Assembly: GCA_023433225.1 (NCBI GenBank)
Contig: JAEZDQ010000088.1
Coordinates: forward strand, 1 to 14,389
From: Bacteroidota bacterium
Lineage (GTDB): Bacteria; Bacteroidota; Bacteroidia; Flavobacteriales; Weeksellaceae
Direction: 5' to 3'
Length of the DNA stretch: 14,389 nt
A program made the translations under genes and the position numbers. Below are positions 1-6,332 of this stretch, in pieces; position 1 is the stretch's first letter, and each line of letters opens with the position of its first letter. The notes below the pieces were generated by a model that was not told the origin of the DNA, ran no database searches, and worked only from the letters and a program-made list of their open reading frames with translations.

Positions 1-681
1 CGGAACAGCAAAGGAAATCTGGTTACCAAATATCCGATTAAAAAAGTTGAACTTAAAGAAGAAGGGGTTTCTACGCTTGCGCCGAGAAAAATCTGGTTCG
101 ATGATACGGTAAAACGTTTGAACGCCGACGGACGCGGTGAATTGTTAGGAGCTTTCAAAGGAACCGATAAAATCCTTACTATCACAGACAAAGGAGAAGC
201 GCGCCTGACTTCCTTCGACTTAAGCAATCGATATGACGATGAATTGTTGGTAATGGAAAAATGGAATCCTGAAAAACCGATTTCCTGTATTTATTATGAC
301 GCTGAAAAAGAACGGTATTTTGTGAAAAGATTTTTACTGGAAGACACACTGAACCCTCAGCCTTTTTATTTTCTCGAAGACGGGAATTCATTTATAGAAT
401 TGGCAACTACCCAAACCAAACCTATTGTCGATTTGATTTTTTCCAAGGTAAAAGGAACGGAACGTGAGCCGGAGGTTGTCAATTTGGAAGAATTCATCGC
501 AGTAAAAGGAATCAAGGCCCAGGGAAACCAACTGACTTCTCATAAAATTAAACAAATCAACTTGCAGCCTCCTGCGGAACCGGAAGAAGAACCGATTCCA
601 CAAACGGAAACTGAAACACCCAAAAATGGGGAACCCGAGGATTCGGATGGAATTATGGGCGAACAAGCCACTTTATTCTGA
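1..681 (+). CDS. parC: DNA topoisomerase IV / gyrase A subunit, C-terminal part (5' truncated by window)
   Basis: The frame is open from base 1 to the TGA at 679-681, giving 226 residues of a protein whose beginning lies outside the window. The visible part resembles the end of the flavobacterial type IIA topoisomerase A subunit (topoisomerase IV type): C-terminal DNA-wrapping domain segments such as KGNLVTKYPIKKVEL and GRGELLGAFKGTDKIL, then a helical/strand region. The A subunit breaks and rejoins DNA; this domain binds and bends it. The last 35 or so residues form an acidic, proline-rich, probably disordered tail ending in QATLF, which resembles a sliding-clamp binding pentapeptide. The TTG at 118 is not the real start, because the similarity continues upstream of it to the window edge. 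Gyrase A is the alternative name; family assignment is firm, the parC/gyrA choice less so. Confidence 0.85.
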   Translation, partial: RNSKGNLVTKYPIKKVELKEEGVSTLAPRKIWFDDTVKRLNADGRGELLGAFKGTDKILTITDKGEARLTSFDLSNRYDDELLVMEKWNPEKPISCIYYDAEKERYFVKRFLLEDTLNPQPFYFLEDGNSFIELATTQTKPIVDLIFSKVKGTEREPEVVNLEEFIAVKGIKAQGNQLTSHKIKQINLQPPAEPEEEPIPQTETETPKNGEPEDSDGIMGEQATLF

Positions 682-692
682 TTGGAAAATCA

Positions 693-721
693 GAAGATTT
701 TTATGCCTGCCTCAAATCTTC
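693..721 (+). terminator. Weak inverted repeat after the topoisomerase gene
   Basis: GAAGATTT (693-700) is followed after 13 bases by its exact reverse complement AAATCTTC (714-721). This is an 8-bp AT-rich stem just after the stop codon at 681. No T-run follows the 3' arm, so intrinsic termination is doubtful. It may act as an RNA 3'-end stabiliser or be chance. The rest of the 82-base gap up to the rhomboid gene holds no clear promoter. Confidence 0.25.
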
Positions 722-763
722 CTAATCATTTAAAATTAACATTCAGAATTTAAAATATTAAAT

Positions 764-1468
764 ATGTCCATAGCACTCATTACGATAATCATCATCGCCG
801 CAAATGTAATTTTCAGCCTGAAAGGGTTTCAAGACCCTGTGTTTTTTAACCGGTATAAATTCCAAACCGGAGCGGTTTTGAACGGTAAGCAATACGACAG
901 AATCCTGAGTTCAGGATTTTTACATGTGGACTACACGCATTTGATTTTCAACATGCTTACGCTTTATTTCTTTGCAAATGTGGTGATTCAATTCTTTGCC
1001 GCACCTTCTTATTTTGTGTATGGCTCAACGGGTGTGTTCAATATGACGACCGGCTACATTATGTTTGCTGTGGTATTTTTGGCAGCTGTAATCGGTGGAA
1101 ACTTACTGGCACTTTTCTTCCAAAAAAACAATCCCCATTATTCGGCAGTCGGTGCTTCAGGCGGAGTATCAGGTGTTTTGTTCGCAGCAATTGCCGCTTA
1201 TCCCGAAATGACTTTAGGAATTATGTTTGTCATCCCAATGCCGGGTTGGGTTTTCGGGATTCTGTATTTGGGTTATTCCGTTTACGGGATGCAGAAACAA
1301 TTGGGGAATATCGGTCACGAAGCGCATTTGGGAGGAGCCATAATAGGTTTGATTGCCCCGATACTTTTCTATCCGGAGATTTTTACGGTTAACAAAATTT
1401 ATATTTTAGGAATGCTGTTGCCGATTGCTGTTTTGTTGGTTTTGGCCATACAGTCCGCAAAGAAATAA
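764..1468 (+). CDS. Rhomboid family intramembrane serine protease
   Basis: This 234-residue integral membrane protein cuts transmembrane substrates within the inner membrane. The hallmark catalytic dyad is visible: Ser132 in GASGG (residues 130-134) and His188 in GHEAHLGG (184-191). The HxxxN element of rhomboids appears as H59-L-I-F-N63, and Asn63 would help form the oxyanion hole. Hydrophobic segments lie near residues 3-19, 57-78, 97-119, 133-145, 150-175, 188-203 and 212-230, matching a six-helix core plus one. The length is normal for bacterial rhomboids without soluble extensions. The ATG at 764 follows an AT-rich leader with no Shine-Dalgarno, as usual in this phylum. Its physiological substrate cannot be told from the sequence. 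A strong terminator follows it directly. Confidence 0.93.
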   Translation: MSIALITIIIIAANVIFSLKGFQDPVFFNRYKFQTGAVLNGKQYDRILSSGFLHVDYTHLIFNMLTLYFFANVVIQFFAAPSYFVYGSTGVFNMTTGYIMFAVVFLAAVIGGNLLALFFQKNNPHYSAVGASGGVSGVLFAAIAAYPEMTLGIMFVIPMPGWVFGILYLGYSVYGMQKQLGNIGHEAHLGGAIIGLIAPILFYPEIFTVNKIYILGMLLPIAVLLVLAIQSAKK

Positions 1469-1505
1469 AAAAACCTGTCAGCTTTATACTGACAGGCATT
1501 TATTA
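1466..1505. terminator. Bidirectional intrinsic terminator between rhomboid gene and ahcY
   Basis: A perfect 8-bp GC-containing stem, CCTGTCAG (1474-1481) and CTGACAGG (1489-1496), encloses a 7-base loop. On the minus strand the hairpin is followed by seven Ts (complement of A1467-A1473), an ideal intrinsic terminator for ahcY. On the plus strand the hairpin is followed by catttatt, a weaker T-rich tail for the rhomboid gene. It lies between two converging genes, exactly where a shared terminator is expected. Confidence 0.88.
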
Positions 1506-1526
1506 ATCTTATAATTTTAAATCTAA

Positions 1527-2840
1527 TTAATATCGGTAATATTCCGGTTTGAATGGCCCCTGAACTTCCACGCCGATGTACTCAGCCTGAGCTTGGGATA
1601 AGGTTTCCAATTCCACACCCAATTTAGCCAAATGCAATGCAGCGACTTTTTCGTCAAGGTGTTTCGGTAAAGTATAAACTTTGTTTTCGTATTTGTCGGA
1701 ATGGTTCCAGAGTTCAATCTGAGCCAAAGTCTGATTCGAAAACGAATTACTCATTACAAAAGACGGATGTCCGGTCGCGCAACCCAGATTCACCAGGCGG
1801 CCTTCTGCCAATATAATGATGTCTTTTCCGTCAATCGTGTATTTATCGACCTGAGGTTTGATTTCATCTTTGGTATGGCCATAATTTTCATTCAACCAAG
1901 CCATATCGATTTCGTTGTCGAAATGCCCGATGTTACAAACGATTGCTTTGTCTTTCAATTTCATGAAATGTTCGCCGCGTACAATCCCGAAATTCCCGGT
2001 TGTGGTGATGACAATATCCGCATTTTCAATGACGGTATCCAGCCTTTTCACTTCATAACCTTCCATGGCCGCCTGCAAAGCACAGATCGGATCAATTTCA
2101 GTTACGGTTACGATAGCTCCTGCCCCGCGGAATGAAGCTGCCGTTCCTTTTCCTACGTCACCATATCCGCAAACCACTACGCGTTTCCCGGCAATCATAA
2201 GGTCGGTCGCTCTTTTGATGGCATCAACCGCAGATTCGCGGCAACCGTATTTATTGTCGAATTTCGATTTGGTAACGGAATCATTCACATTAATGGCCGG
2301 CATTACCAAGGTTCCGTTTTTCATTCTTTCATACAAACGATGAACACCTGTGGTAGTTTCTTCGGAAAGGCCTTTGATTCCTTCCGCCAATTCAGGAAAA
2401 CGGTCAAAAACCATATTGGTCAAATCGCCGCCATCGTCCAGAATCATGTTCAACGGTTTTCTGTCTTCACCGAAAAATAAAGTTTGTTCGATGCACCAGT
2501 CAAATTCCTGCTCGTTCATGCCTTTCCATGCATATACCGGAATCCCGGCAGCAGCAATTGCAGCGGCAGCGTGGTCTTGGGTAGAAAAAATATTGCAGGA
2601 AGACCAAGTTACTTCCGCGCCCAATTCAACCAAAGTTTCAATCAAAACCGCGGTTTGGATGGTCATGTGCAGACAACCTGCTATTCTTGCGCCTTTCAAT
2701 GGTTGTGAAGCTTTGAACTCTTCACGAATCGCCATCAAGCCCGGCATTTCGGCCTCTGCCAGTTTTATTTCTTTTCTTCCCCACTCTGCCAAAGAAATAT
2801 CTTTAACTTTGTAAGGCAGAAATTCTGTTTGTGTACTCAT
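1527..2840 (-). CDS. ahcY: Adenosylhomocysteinase (S-adenosyl-L-homocysteine hydrolase)
   Basis: The cytosolic NAD-dependent enzyme that reversibly splits S-adenosylhomocysteine into adenosine and homocysteine, relieving product inhibition of methyltransferases. At 437 residues it has the usual length and is recognisable throughout: CLHMTIQTAVLIETL, SSCNIFSTQDHAAAA, DDGGDLTN, EETTTGVHRL, NDSVTKSKFDN, the Rossmann glycine motif CGYGDVGKGTAASF, the NIGHFDNEIDM stretch, HPSFVMSNSF, and the C-terminal KPEYYRY tail, whose Lys and Tyr reach into the neighbouring subunit in known structures. I start at the ATG at 2840 (MSTQTEF) rather than a TTG two codons upstream at 2846. The first agrees with family N-termini. 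No Shine-Dalgarno is present. It ends in a strong terminator and has its own promoter in the gap shared with the divergent PPTase gene. Confidence 0.97.
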   Translation of the reverse strand: MSTQTEFLPYKVKDISLAEWGRKEIKLAEAEMPGLMAIREEFKASQPLKGARIAGCLHMTIQTAVLIETLVELGAEVTWSSCNIFSTQDHAAAAIAAAGIPVYAWKGMNEQEFDWCIEQTLFFGEDRKPLNMILDDGGDLTNMVFDRFPELAEGIKGLSEETTTGVHRLYERMKNGTLVMPAINVNDSVTKSKFDNKYGCRESAVDAIKRATDLMIAGKRVVVCGYGDVGKGTAASFRGAGAIVTVTEIDPICALQAAMEGYEVKRLDTVIENADIVITTTGNFGIVRGEHFMKLKDKAIVCNIGHFDNEIDMAWLNENYGHTKDEIKPQVDKYTIDGKDIIILAEGRLVNLGCATGHPSFVMSNSFSNQTLAQIELWNHSDKYENKVYTLPKHLDEKVAALHLAKLGVELETLSQAQAEYIGVEVQGPFKPEYYRY

Positions 2841-2887
2841 ATTCAAATTATTTTTAAACGATTTAGGATTTATCCAAAATCAGAACG

Positions 2888-2895
2888 CAAAGTTA
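2888..2895 (-). promoter_or_regulatory. Bacteroidota-type -7 promoter element for ahcY
   Basis: On the minus strand the bases read TAACTTTG, an exact match to the Bacteroidota -7 consensus TAnnTTTG, within the 75-base divergent gap and 47 bases upstream of the ahcY ATG. That would give a leader of about 40 bases. I do not see a good TTG -33 element at the expected distance upstream; that region is A-rich on this strand. Confidence 0.55.
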
Positions 2896-2915
2896 CAAAC
2901 TATTTTTTTCTTAAA

Positions 2916-3548
2916 ATGCCTTTAATCGATTCCTTACATAGAGACCAGTTTACAAGGATTGTCTGTTGGAAAACCGAAGAGTCCGACGAAGAGTTATTGG
3001 ATTTCCTCCAACTCAGCCCGTACCGGATTATGAAATATTTGACTCTTACGCCCAAGCAGGGAAAAGAATACTTGGGGTTAAGGGCTTGTTTAAAAGTTTT
3101 AGATTTGGATCTGGAAATTTATTATGATAGCCGAGGGAAACCATTTTTGCCGGCCAACAACCAAATCTCCATCAGCCATTCGCACAATATGGTCTGCGTG
3201 GGGTTGAGCGAATTTAAACTCGGAATCGATATTGAGAAAAATCGGCCGTCAAAGATTTTGAATATAAAGGAGAAATTCATCCGGAAGGAAGATGAAGCCT
3301 TGTGGATTCCTGAAAAAAACCGAACGGATTATCTACATATCATTTGGGGGATTAAAGAGGGTTTATACAAATTAAACGGTGGAAACCTGTGGAATTTCCT
3401 TCATCATTACCGTGTGGAACCGTTCGAATTAAAAGAGAAAAAGGCAATCAAATGCTGGATTTCAGATGAAACCCAAAGCAGAAAATATTTCGCTTATTAC
3501 ATGAGGATTGAAGATTATTTTTTGACATGGGTATTGGATTATGAATGA
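2916..3548 (+). CDS. 4'-phosphopantetheinyl transferase superfamily protein (Sfp/AcpS type)
   Basis: A 210-residue cytosolic enzyme expected to move the 4'-phosphopantetheine arm from coenzyme A to a serine of a carrier protein. Family motifs are in order: ISISHSH (84-90), the metal-binding LGIDIE (102-107, with Asp105 and Glu107), and WGIKEGLYK (144-152), the W/FxxKExxxK signature with Glu148 as the third metal ligand. I use the ATG at 2916 (MPLIDSLH). An open frame upstream begins at a TTG at 2829, but it would overlap the ahcY start on the other strand and run through the divergent promoter region, so it is not believed. Its stop overlaps the pnuC start by 8 bases, suggesting translational coupling. 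The acceptor (fatty-acid ACP or a secondary-metabolite carrier) cannot be told from sequence. Confidence 0.92.
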   Translation: MPLIDSLHRDQFTRIVCWKTEESDEELLDFLQLSPYRIMKYLTLTPKQGKEYLGLRACLKVLDLDLEIYYDSRGKPFLPANNQISISHSHNMVCVGLSEFKLGIDIEKNRPSKILNIKEKFIRKEDEALWIPEKNRTDYLHIIWGIKEGLYKLNGGNLWNFLHHYRVEPFELKEKKAIKCWISDETQSRKYFAYYMRIEDYFLTWVLDYE

Positions 3549-4218
3549 ATTCATCCGTTACTTAACCGAACCCTATCAAAGTTATGAACCTTGGCAGATA
3601 GCCGTAGAATCGATGGCCGTAATACTCGGGATTGCAAGTGTTTATTTTTCCATGAAAAGGAACATTTGGGTTTATCCGACCGGGATTGTTTCGACGGCCA
3701 TTTATATATATTTACTTTTCGATTGGGGTTTGTACGGCGATATGCTCATCAATGTATATTATACGGTCATGAGCGTTTACGGCTGGATTCTTTGGCAAAA
3801 AGCGGTCGAAGAAGACCATGTTCACGTTCCTGTTTTAAGGATGGATAAAAAAGAATACGGAATCGGGACAGTCTTATTCGTATTCAGCATTTTATTGGTT
3901 TTGGCCATCTATTATTTTCGGCCGGTCATCCAAAATGGATTCGACTTGAACTTTATAGAGGAATCAGGCTTCCACTACACCGCTTTCGACTATACCGACG
4001 CCTTCCTGACTGGGATGTTTTTGGTAGGAATGTGGCTGATGGCAAGACGGAAAATCGAAAACTGGATTTTTTGGATCATCGGCGACTTGATTGCCATTGG
4101 ATTGTTTTTGGAAAAAGGCTATGCAATCACTGCATTTCAATACCTGATTTTTACCATTTTGGCCGTCATCGCCTATTTTGAATGGAAAAAACAAATAATC
4201 AAACAAACCCAAAGTTAA
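3541..4218 (+). CDS. pnuC: PnuC-type nicotinamide riboside (vitamin B) transporter
   Basis: A 225-residue inner-membrane facilitator of the PnuC family, which imports nicotinamide riboside for NAD synthesis. Recognisable features are WVYPTGIVSTAIYIY (43-57), LYGDMLINVYYTVMSVYGWILW (64-85 in several segments) and the conserved N174-W175-x-x-W178-x-x-G-D182 late motif that lines the substrate path. Hydrophobic segments fit about seven helices. The ATG at 3541 overlaps the end of the PPTase gene by 8 bases. The residues around 130-150 are a slightly long loop. Relatives in the Bacteroidota can instead carry thiamine (PnuT-like) or riboflavin; the NxxW motif favours nicotinamide riboside, but the substrate is inferred. 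The stop codon lies inside a perfect inverted repeat. Confidence 0.9.
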   Translation: MNEFIRYLTEPYQSYEPWQIAVESMAVILGIASVYFSMKRNIWVYPTGIVSTAIYIYLLFDWGLYGDMLINVYYTVMSVYGWILWQKAVEEDHVHVPVLRMDKKEYGIGTVLFVFSILLVLAIYYFRPVIQNGFDLNFIEESGFHYTAFDYTDAFLTGMFLVGMWLMARRKIENWIFWIIGDLIAIGLFLEKGYAITAFQYLIFTILAVIAYFEWKKQIIKQTQS

Positions 4219-4230
4219 TTTCTTAACTTT
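4211..4230 (+). repeat. Perfect short inverted repeat spanning the pnuC stop codon
   Basis: AAAGTTAA (4211-4218) and TTAACTTT (4223-4230) are exact reverse complements around the 4-base loop tttc. The left arm contains the pnuC TAA stop. It sits in the 40-base pnuC-radC gap. It is all A/T except one pair, so a weak hairpin; it could equally be a dyad operator or chance. Confidence 0.35.
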
Positions 4231-4258
4231 AATCTTTGAAAATCAAACATCAGGCCTT

Positions 4259-4951
4259 ATGGAATACCATCAAAAGTCCATCAAAAACTGGGCAGAGGAC
4301 GACCGGCCGCGGGAAAAACTCTTACTCAAGGGACAACGCGCATTATCCGATTCGGAACTATTGGCCATCATCATGGGAAGCGGTTCGAAAAACGAATCGG
4401 CAGTGGAACTGGCCAAAAGGATTTTGCATTCCGCCGGGAACAATTGGAACCATTTGTCAAAACTCACCGTAAAAGATTTGTGTAAATTCAAGGGAATCGG
4501 CGAAGCCAAGGCAACCGGCATCATTACCGCATTGGAAATCGGCAGGCGGCGCGCCGCACAGGGAATTTTGGAAAAACCCAAAATTGGCTCAAGCCACGAT
4601 GCTTTTTTACTTTTCCAAAGCCTGATCGGCGATTCCAACGTAGAAGAATTTTGGGTGCTTTATCTGAACCAAGGGAATTTTGTCGTCCGTAAAGAGCAAA
4701 TCAGCAAAGGGGGTATCAACCAAACTGCGGTTGACTTGCGGGTTATTTTGAAAACCGCCGTAGAAGAAATGGCGACGGGCATGATTTTGGGGCACAACCA
4801 TCCTTCGGGCAACAATTCACCGAGCGAGGCCGACAAGGCACTTACCAAAAAAATCAAAAATGCCGGAGCCCAACTCGACATTGACGTGCTCGACCACCTG
4901 ATTGTCACGCAAAAATCTTACTTTAGCTTTGCCGACGAAGGAATTCTATGA
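4259..4951 (+). CDS. radC: RadC family JAB/MPN-domain protein
   Basis: A 230-residue protein of normal length for chromosomal RadC. The N-terminal half carries the UPF0758 opening (IKNWAEDDRPREKLLLKG, 8-25) and a helix-hairpin-helix-like stretch around KFKGIGEAKATGI. The C-terminal half is the JAB/MPN domain with the JAMM metal motif HNHPSGNNSPSEAD: His179, His181 and Asp192 are the expected zinc ligands. The old DNA-repair name is not well supported; the biochemical role of RadC remains unsettled. The ATG at 4259 has no Shine-Dalgarno. Its TGA overlaps the next start by 4 bases (ATGA), so it is probably translated together with the deacetylase. The radC-deacetylase pairing is one I recall as common in flavobacteria. 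Confidence 0.94.
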   Translation: MEYHQKSIKNWAEDDRPREKLLLKGQRALSDSELLAIIMGSGSKNESAVELAKRILHSAGNNWNHLSKLTVKDLCKFKGIGEAKATGIITALEIGRRRAAQGILEKPKIGSSHDAFLLFQSLIGDSNVEEFWVLYLNQGNFVVRKEQISKGGINQTAVDLRVILKTAVEEMATGMILGHNHPSGNNSPSEADKALTKKIKNAGAQLDIDVLDHLIVTQKSYFSFADEGIL

Positions 4952-6315
4952 TGAAAAATAAAATCCTGATTTATACGCCCGAAATTTTCTCAAGAGTCCG
5001 GTACATTTTTGATTTTATTTTAAATGAATTTTCCGGGTTGGAGTATGAATTCACATCGGATAAATTAGCGTTTCAACGGTACGATTTTCCAAAAATTAAT
5101 TATTCTTCGGGAAAATTAGAAGATGAAATCCATTTAGTTTCAGATGAAGTCTTGTTTGAAAATGGGATTTCAGATAAAATCAAATTCAAAAACTTAAATC
5201 CGGTTGGAAAATGTTTTTATGCCTTAAGCCGCTACGAGGAATATTTACCGCACGAAAAAGACATTCACGGAAGGTTTTCCGGAAAAGGAAAAGTTTATAA
5301 AACACCATTTGTAGATCAATGGATTTTGGATTTTCAGCAGGAATTGAAATCGAAATATCCGGAATTGGTATTCAAAAAAAGAAATTTTGAATTGATTCTC
5401 ACCTGCGATGTGGACCAAGCATGGAAATATAAGCACAAAGGCCTGAAAAGGACTTGGGGGGCTTATACAAAAGACTTATTCCGATTAAATCTCAAAGAAT
5501 TAAAATCTAGGAGATCAACAATTTCAGGAAAAATACCGGATAGTTTCGACACATTTGATTTTTTTCAATCTCTCCTTCGACAAGCTCAGGATGACGAACT
5601 TCGACAAGCTCAGGATGACCGACTTCGACAAGCTCAAGATGACGGAATTCGAAAGAATCAGGAAGAAAAAAGTGGTAAGAAAATTCAAAATAACCATACT
5701 GAGCGTCATGGTGAGCCTGTCGAACCATCCGTCCGGATGATCTTTTTCTGGCTGATGGCGGATTACGGTCCGTTTGACAAAAACAACCCGGTCAATAACG
5801 TACAATTTCAAAACAAAATCAGGGAAGTATCAAATTGGGCGGACTGCGGCATTCATCCTTCTTATACTTCGAATTCAAATCCGGGAAAATTAAAAGTTGA
5901 AATCGAAAGGTTGGAAAAAATCATCGGTAAAAAAATTACAAAATCACGCCATCATTATCTCAAACTGAATTTTCCCGGAACTTATCAAAACCTGATTGAA
6001 AAAGGCATCACCGAAGATTACACTTTGGCTTATGCCGACGAAACTGGTTTCCGCGCCGGAACCTCTACTCCTTTTTTCTGGTACGATTTGTCAAAAGAAA
6101 AACAGAGCGAATTAAAAATCCATCCGTTTTGTGCCATGGATGTCGCTATGCGAAACTACATGAAATTATCTACCAAGGAGGCAACGGCGGAGTTGCAAAG
6201 GCTTAAGTCTGAAGTCCAAAAAGTAAATGGCCAAATGATTGTGCTTTTTCATAATTCAAACTTTCACGGTGAATGGGAAGGCTGGGACAAGGTGTTGGAG
6301 AGTTTGGTTGAATAA
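4948..6315 (+). CDS. Polysaccharide deacetylase family protein with an in-frame repeat insertion
   Basis: A 455-residue protein of the flavobacterial radC-linked deacetylase type: an N-terminal domain (about 1-140) and a NodB-like barrel from about 148. Visible active-site features are LTCDVDQAW (Asp154, Asp156 in the NodB motif-1 position), CGIHPSYTSN (His303, motif-2 position), the TKSRHHYLKL stretch, and LFHNSNF near the end. Between FDTFDFFQSL and RMIFFWLMADYG, residues about 210-262 are foreign to the family: LRQAQDDE, LRQAQDDR, LRQAQDDG, IRKNQEEK, then a stretch ending HGEPVEPS, all encoded by a repetitive element. Without it the protein would be about 400 residues, the usual size. The frame is intact, so the gene may still function if this lies in a loop. 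Start ATG 4948 overlaps the radC stop; the ATG at 4951 is an equally possible start. No signal peptide is seen. Confidence 0.87.
   Translation: MMKNKILIYTPEIFSRVRYIFDFILNEFSGLEYEFTSDKLAFQRYDFPKINYSSGKLEDEIHLVSDEVLFENGISDKIKFKNLNPVGKCFYALSRYEEYLPHEKDIHGRFSGKGKVYKTPFVDQWILDFQQELKSKYPELVFKKRNFELILTCDVDQAWKYKHKGLKRTWGAYTKDLFRLNLKELKSRRSTISGKIPDSFDTFDFFQSLLRQAQDDELRQAQDDRLRQAQDDGIRKNQEEKSGKKIQNNHTERHGEPVEPSVRMIFFWLMADYGPFDKNNPVNNVQFQNKIREVSNWADCGIHPSYTSNSNPGKLKVEIERLEKIIGKKITKSRHHYLKLNFPGTYQNLIEKGITEDYTLAYADETGFRAGTSTPFFWYDLSKEKQSELKIHPFCAMDVAMRNYMKLSTKEATAELQRLKSEVQKVNGQMIVLFHNSNFHGEWEGWDKVLESLVE
5575..5667 (+). repeat. Tandem 24-base repeat array inside the deacetylase gene
   Basis: Three 21-base units start cttcgacaagct and end atgac: 5575-5595, 5599-5619 and 5623-5643. 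The first two are identical and the third differs by one base (A for G at 5637). Each is followed by a variable codon (gaa, cga, gga), giving a 24-base period. A fourth unit, 5647-5667, keeps the period but is decayed. Because 24 is divisible by three, each unit adds eight residues (LRQAQDD plus one). From memory, this unit belongs to a dispersed repeat found between genes in many bacterial genomes. Confidence 0.9.
5705..5725 (-). repeat. Inverted diverged copy of the same repeat unit
   Basis: Bases 5705-5725 read gtcatggtgagc then ctgtcgaac. Compared with the reverse complement of the tandem unit, 17 of 21 positions agree. The array and this unit are therefore in opposite orientation and could pair as a long stem enclosing 5668-5704. 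Within and around it ATGGT (5708-5712) is complementary to both ACCAT at 5693-5697 and ACCAT at 5724-5728. It encodes RHGEPVEPS in the deacetylase. Confidence 0.75.
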
Positions 6316-6331
6316 TATTTTCGTAAATTTG
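6303..6331 (+). promoter_or_regulatory. Bacteroidota-type promoter at the head of the AT-rich gene block
   Basis: TTTG (6303-6306), 17 bases, then TAAATTTG (6324-6331), which matches the Bacteroidota TTG / TAnnTTTG consensus with normal spacing. It overlaps the last codons and stop of the deacetylase gene. Transcription would begin roughly at 6335-6338, that is after the ATG at 6333 but before the ATG at 6342, which bears on the start of the next gene. Confidence 0.6.
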
Positions 6332-6332
6332 A

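Noticed and set aside
1701..2814. Several plus-strand open frames antisense to ahcY
   Set aside because: They mirror the codon structure of a highly conserved gene, show no protein family I recognise and have no promoter.
2829..2915. A longer PPTase start (TTG at 2829)
   Set aside because: It would overlap the ahcY start and include the divergent promoter region; the extra residues do not look like the family N-terminus.
4224..4239. A radC promoter (taactttaatctttg)
   Set aside because: It contains near matches to TAnnTTTG, but none is exact with a spaced TTG upstream, and the 40-base gap fits read-through from pnuC.
5575..5667. Regular repeats as a CRISPR array
   Set aside because: Units are separated by only three bases, have no spacers, are in frame within a protein gene, and no cas genes are near.
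5507..5811. Open frames on both strands over the repeat (for example peptides rich in FDKLRMT or VILSLSK) as small genes
   Set aside because: They are other-frame readings of the same repeat; the plus-strand frame of the deacetylase is the one with family similarity on both sides.
4948..6315. The deacetylase as a pseudogene broken by the insertion
   Set aside because: The frame is uninterrupted, motif residues remain on both sides, and the added segment lies between secondary-structure elements.
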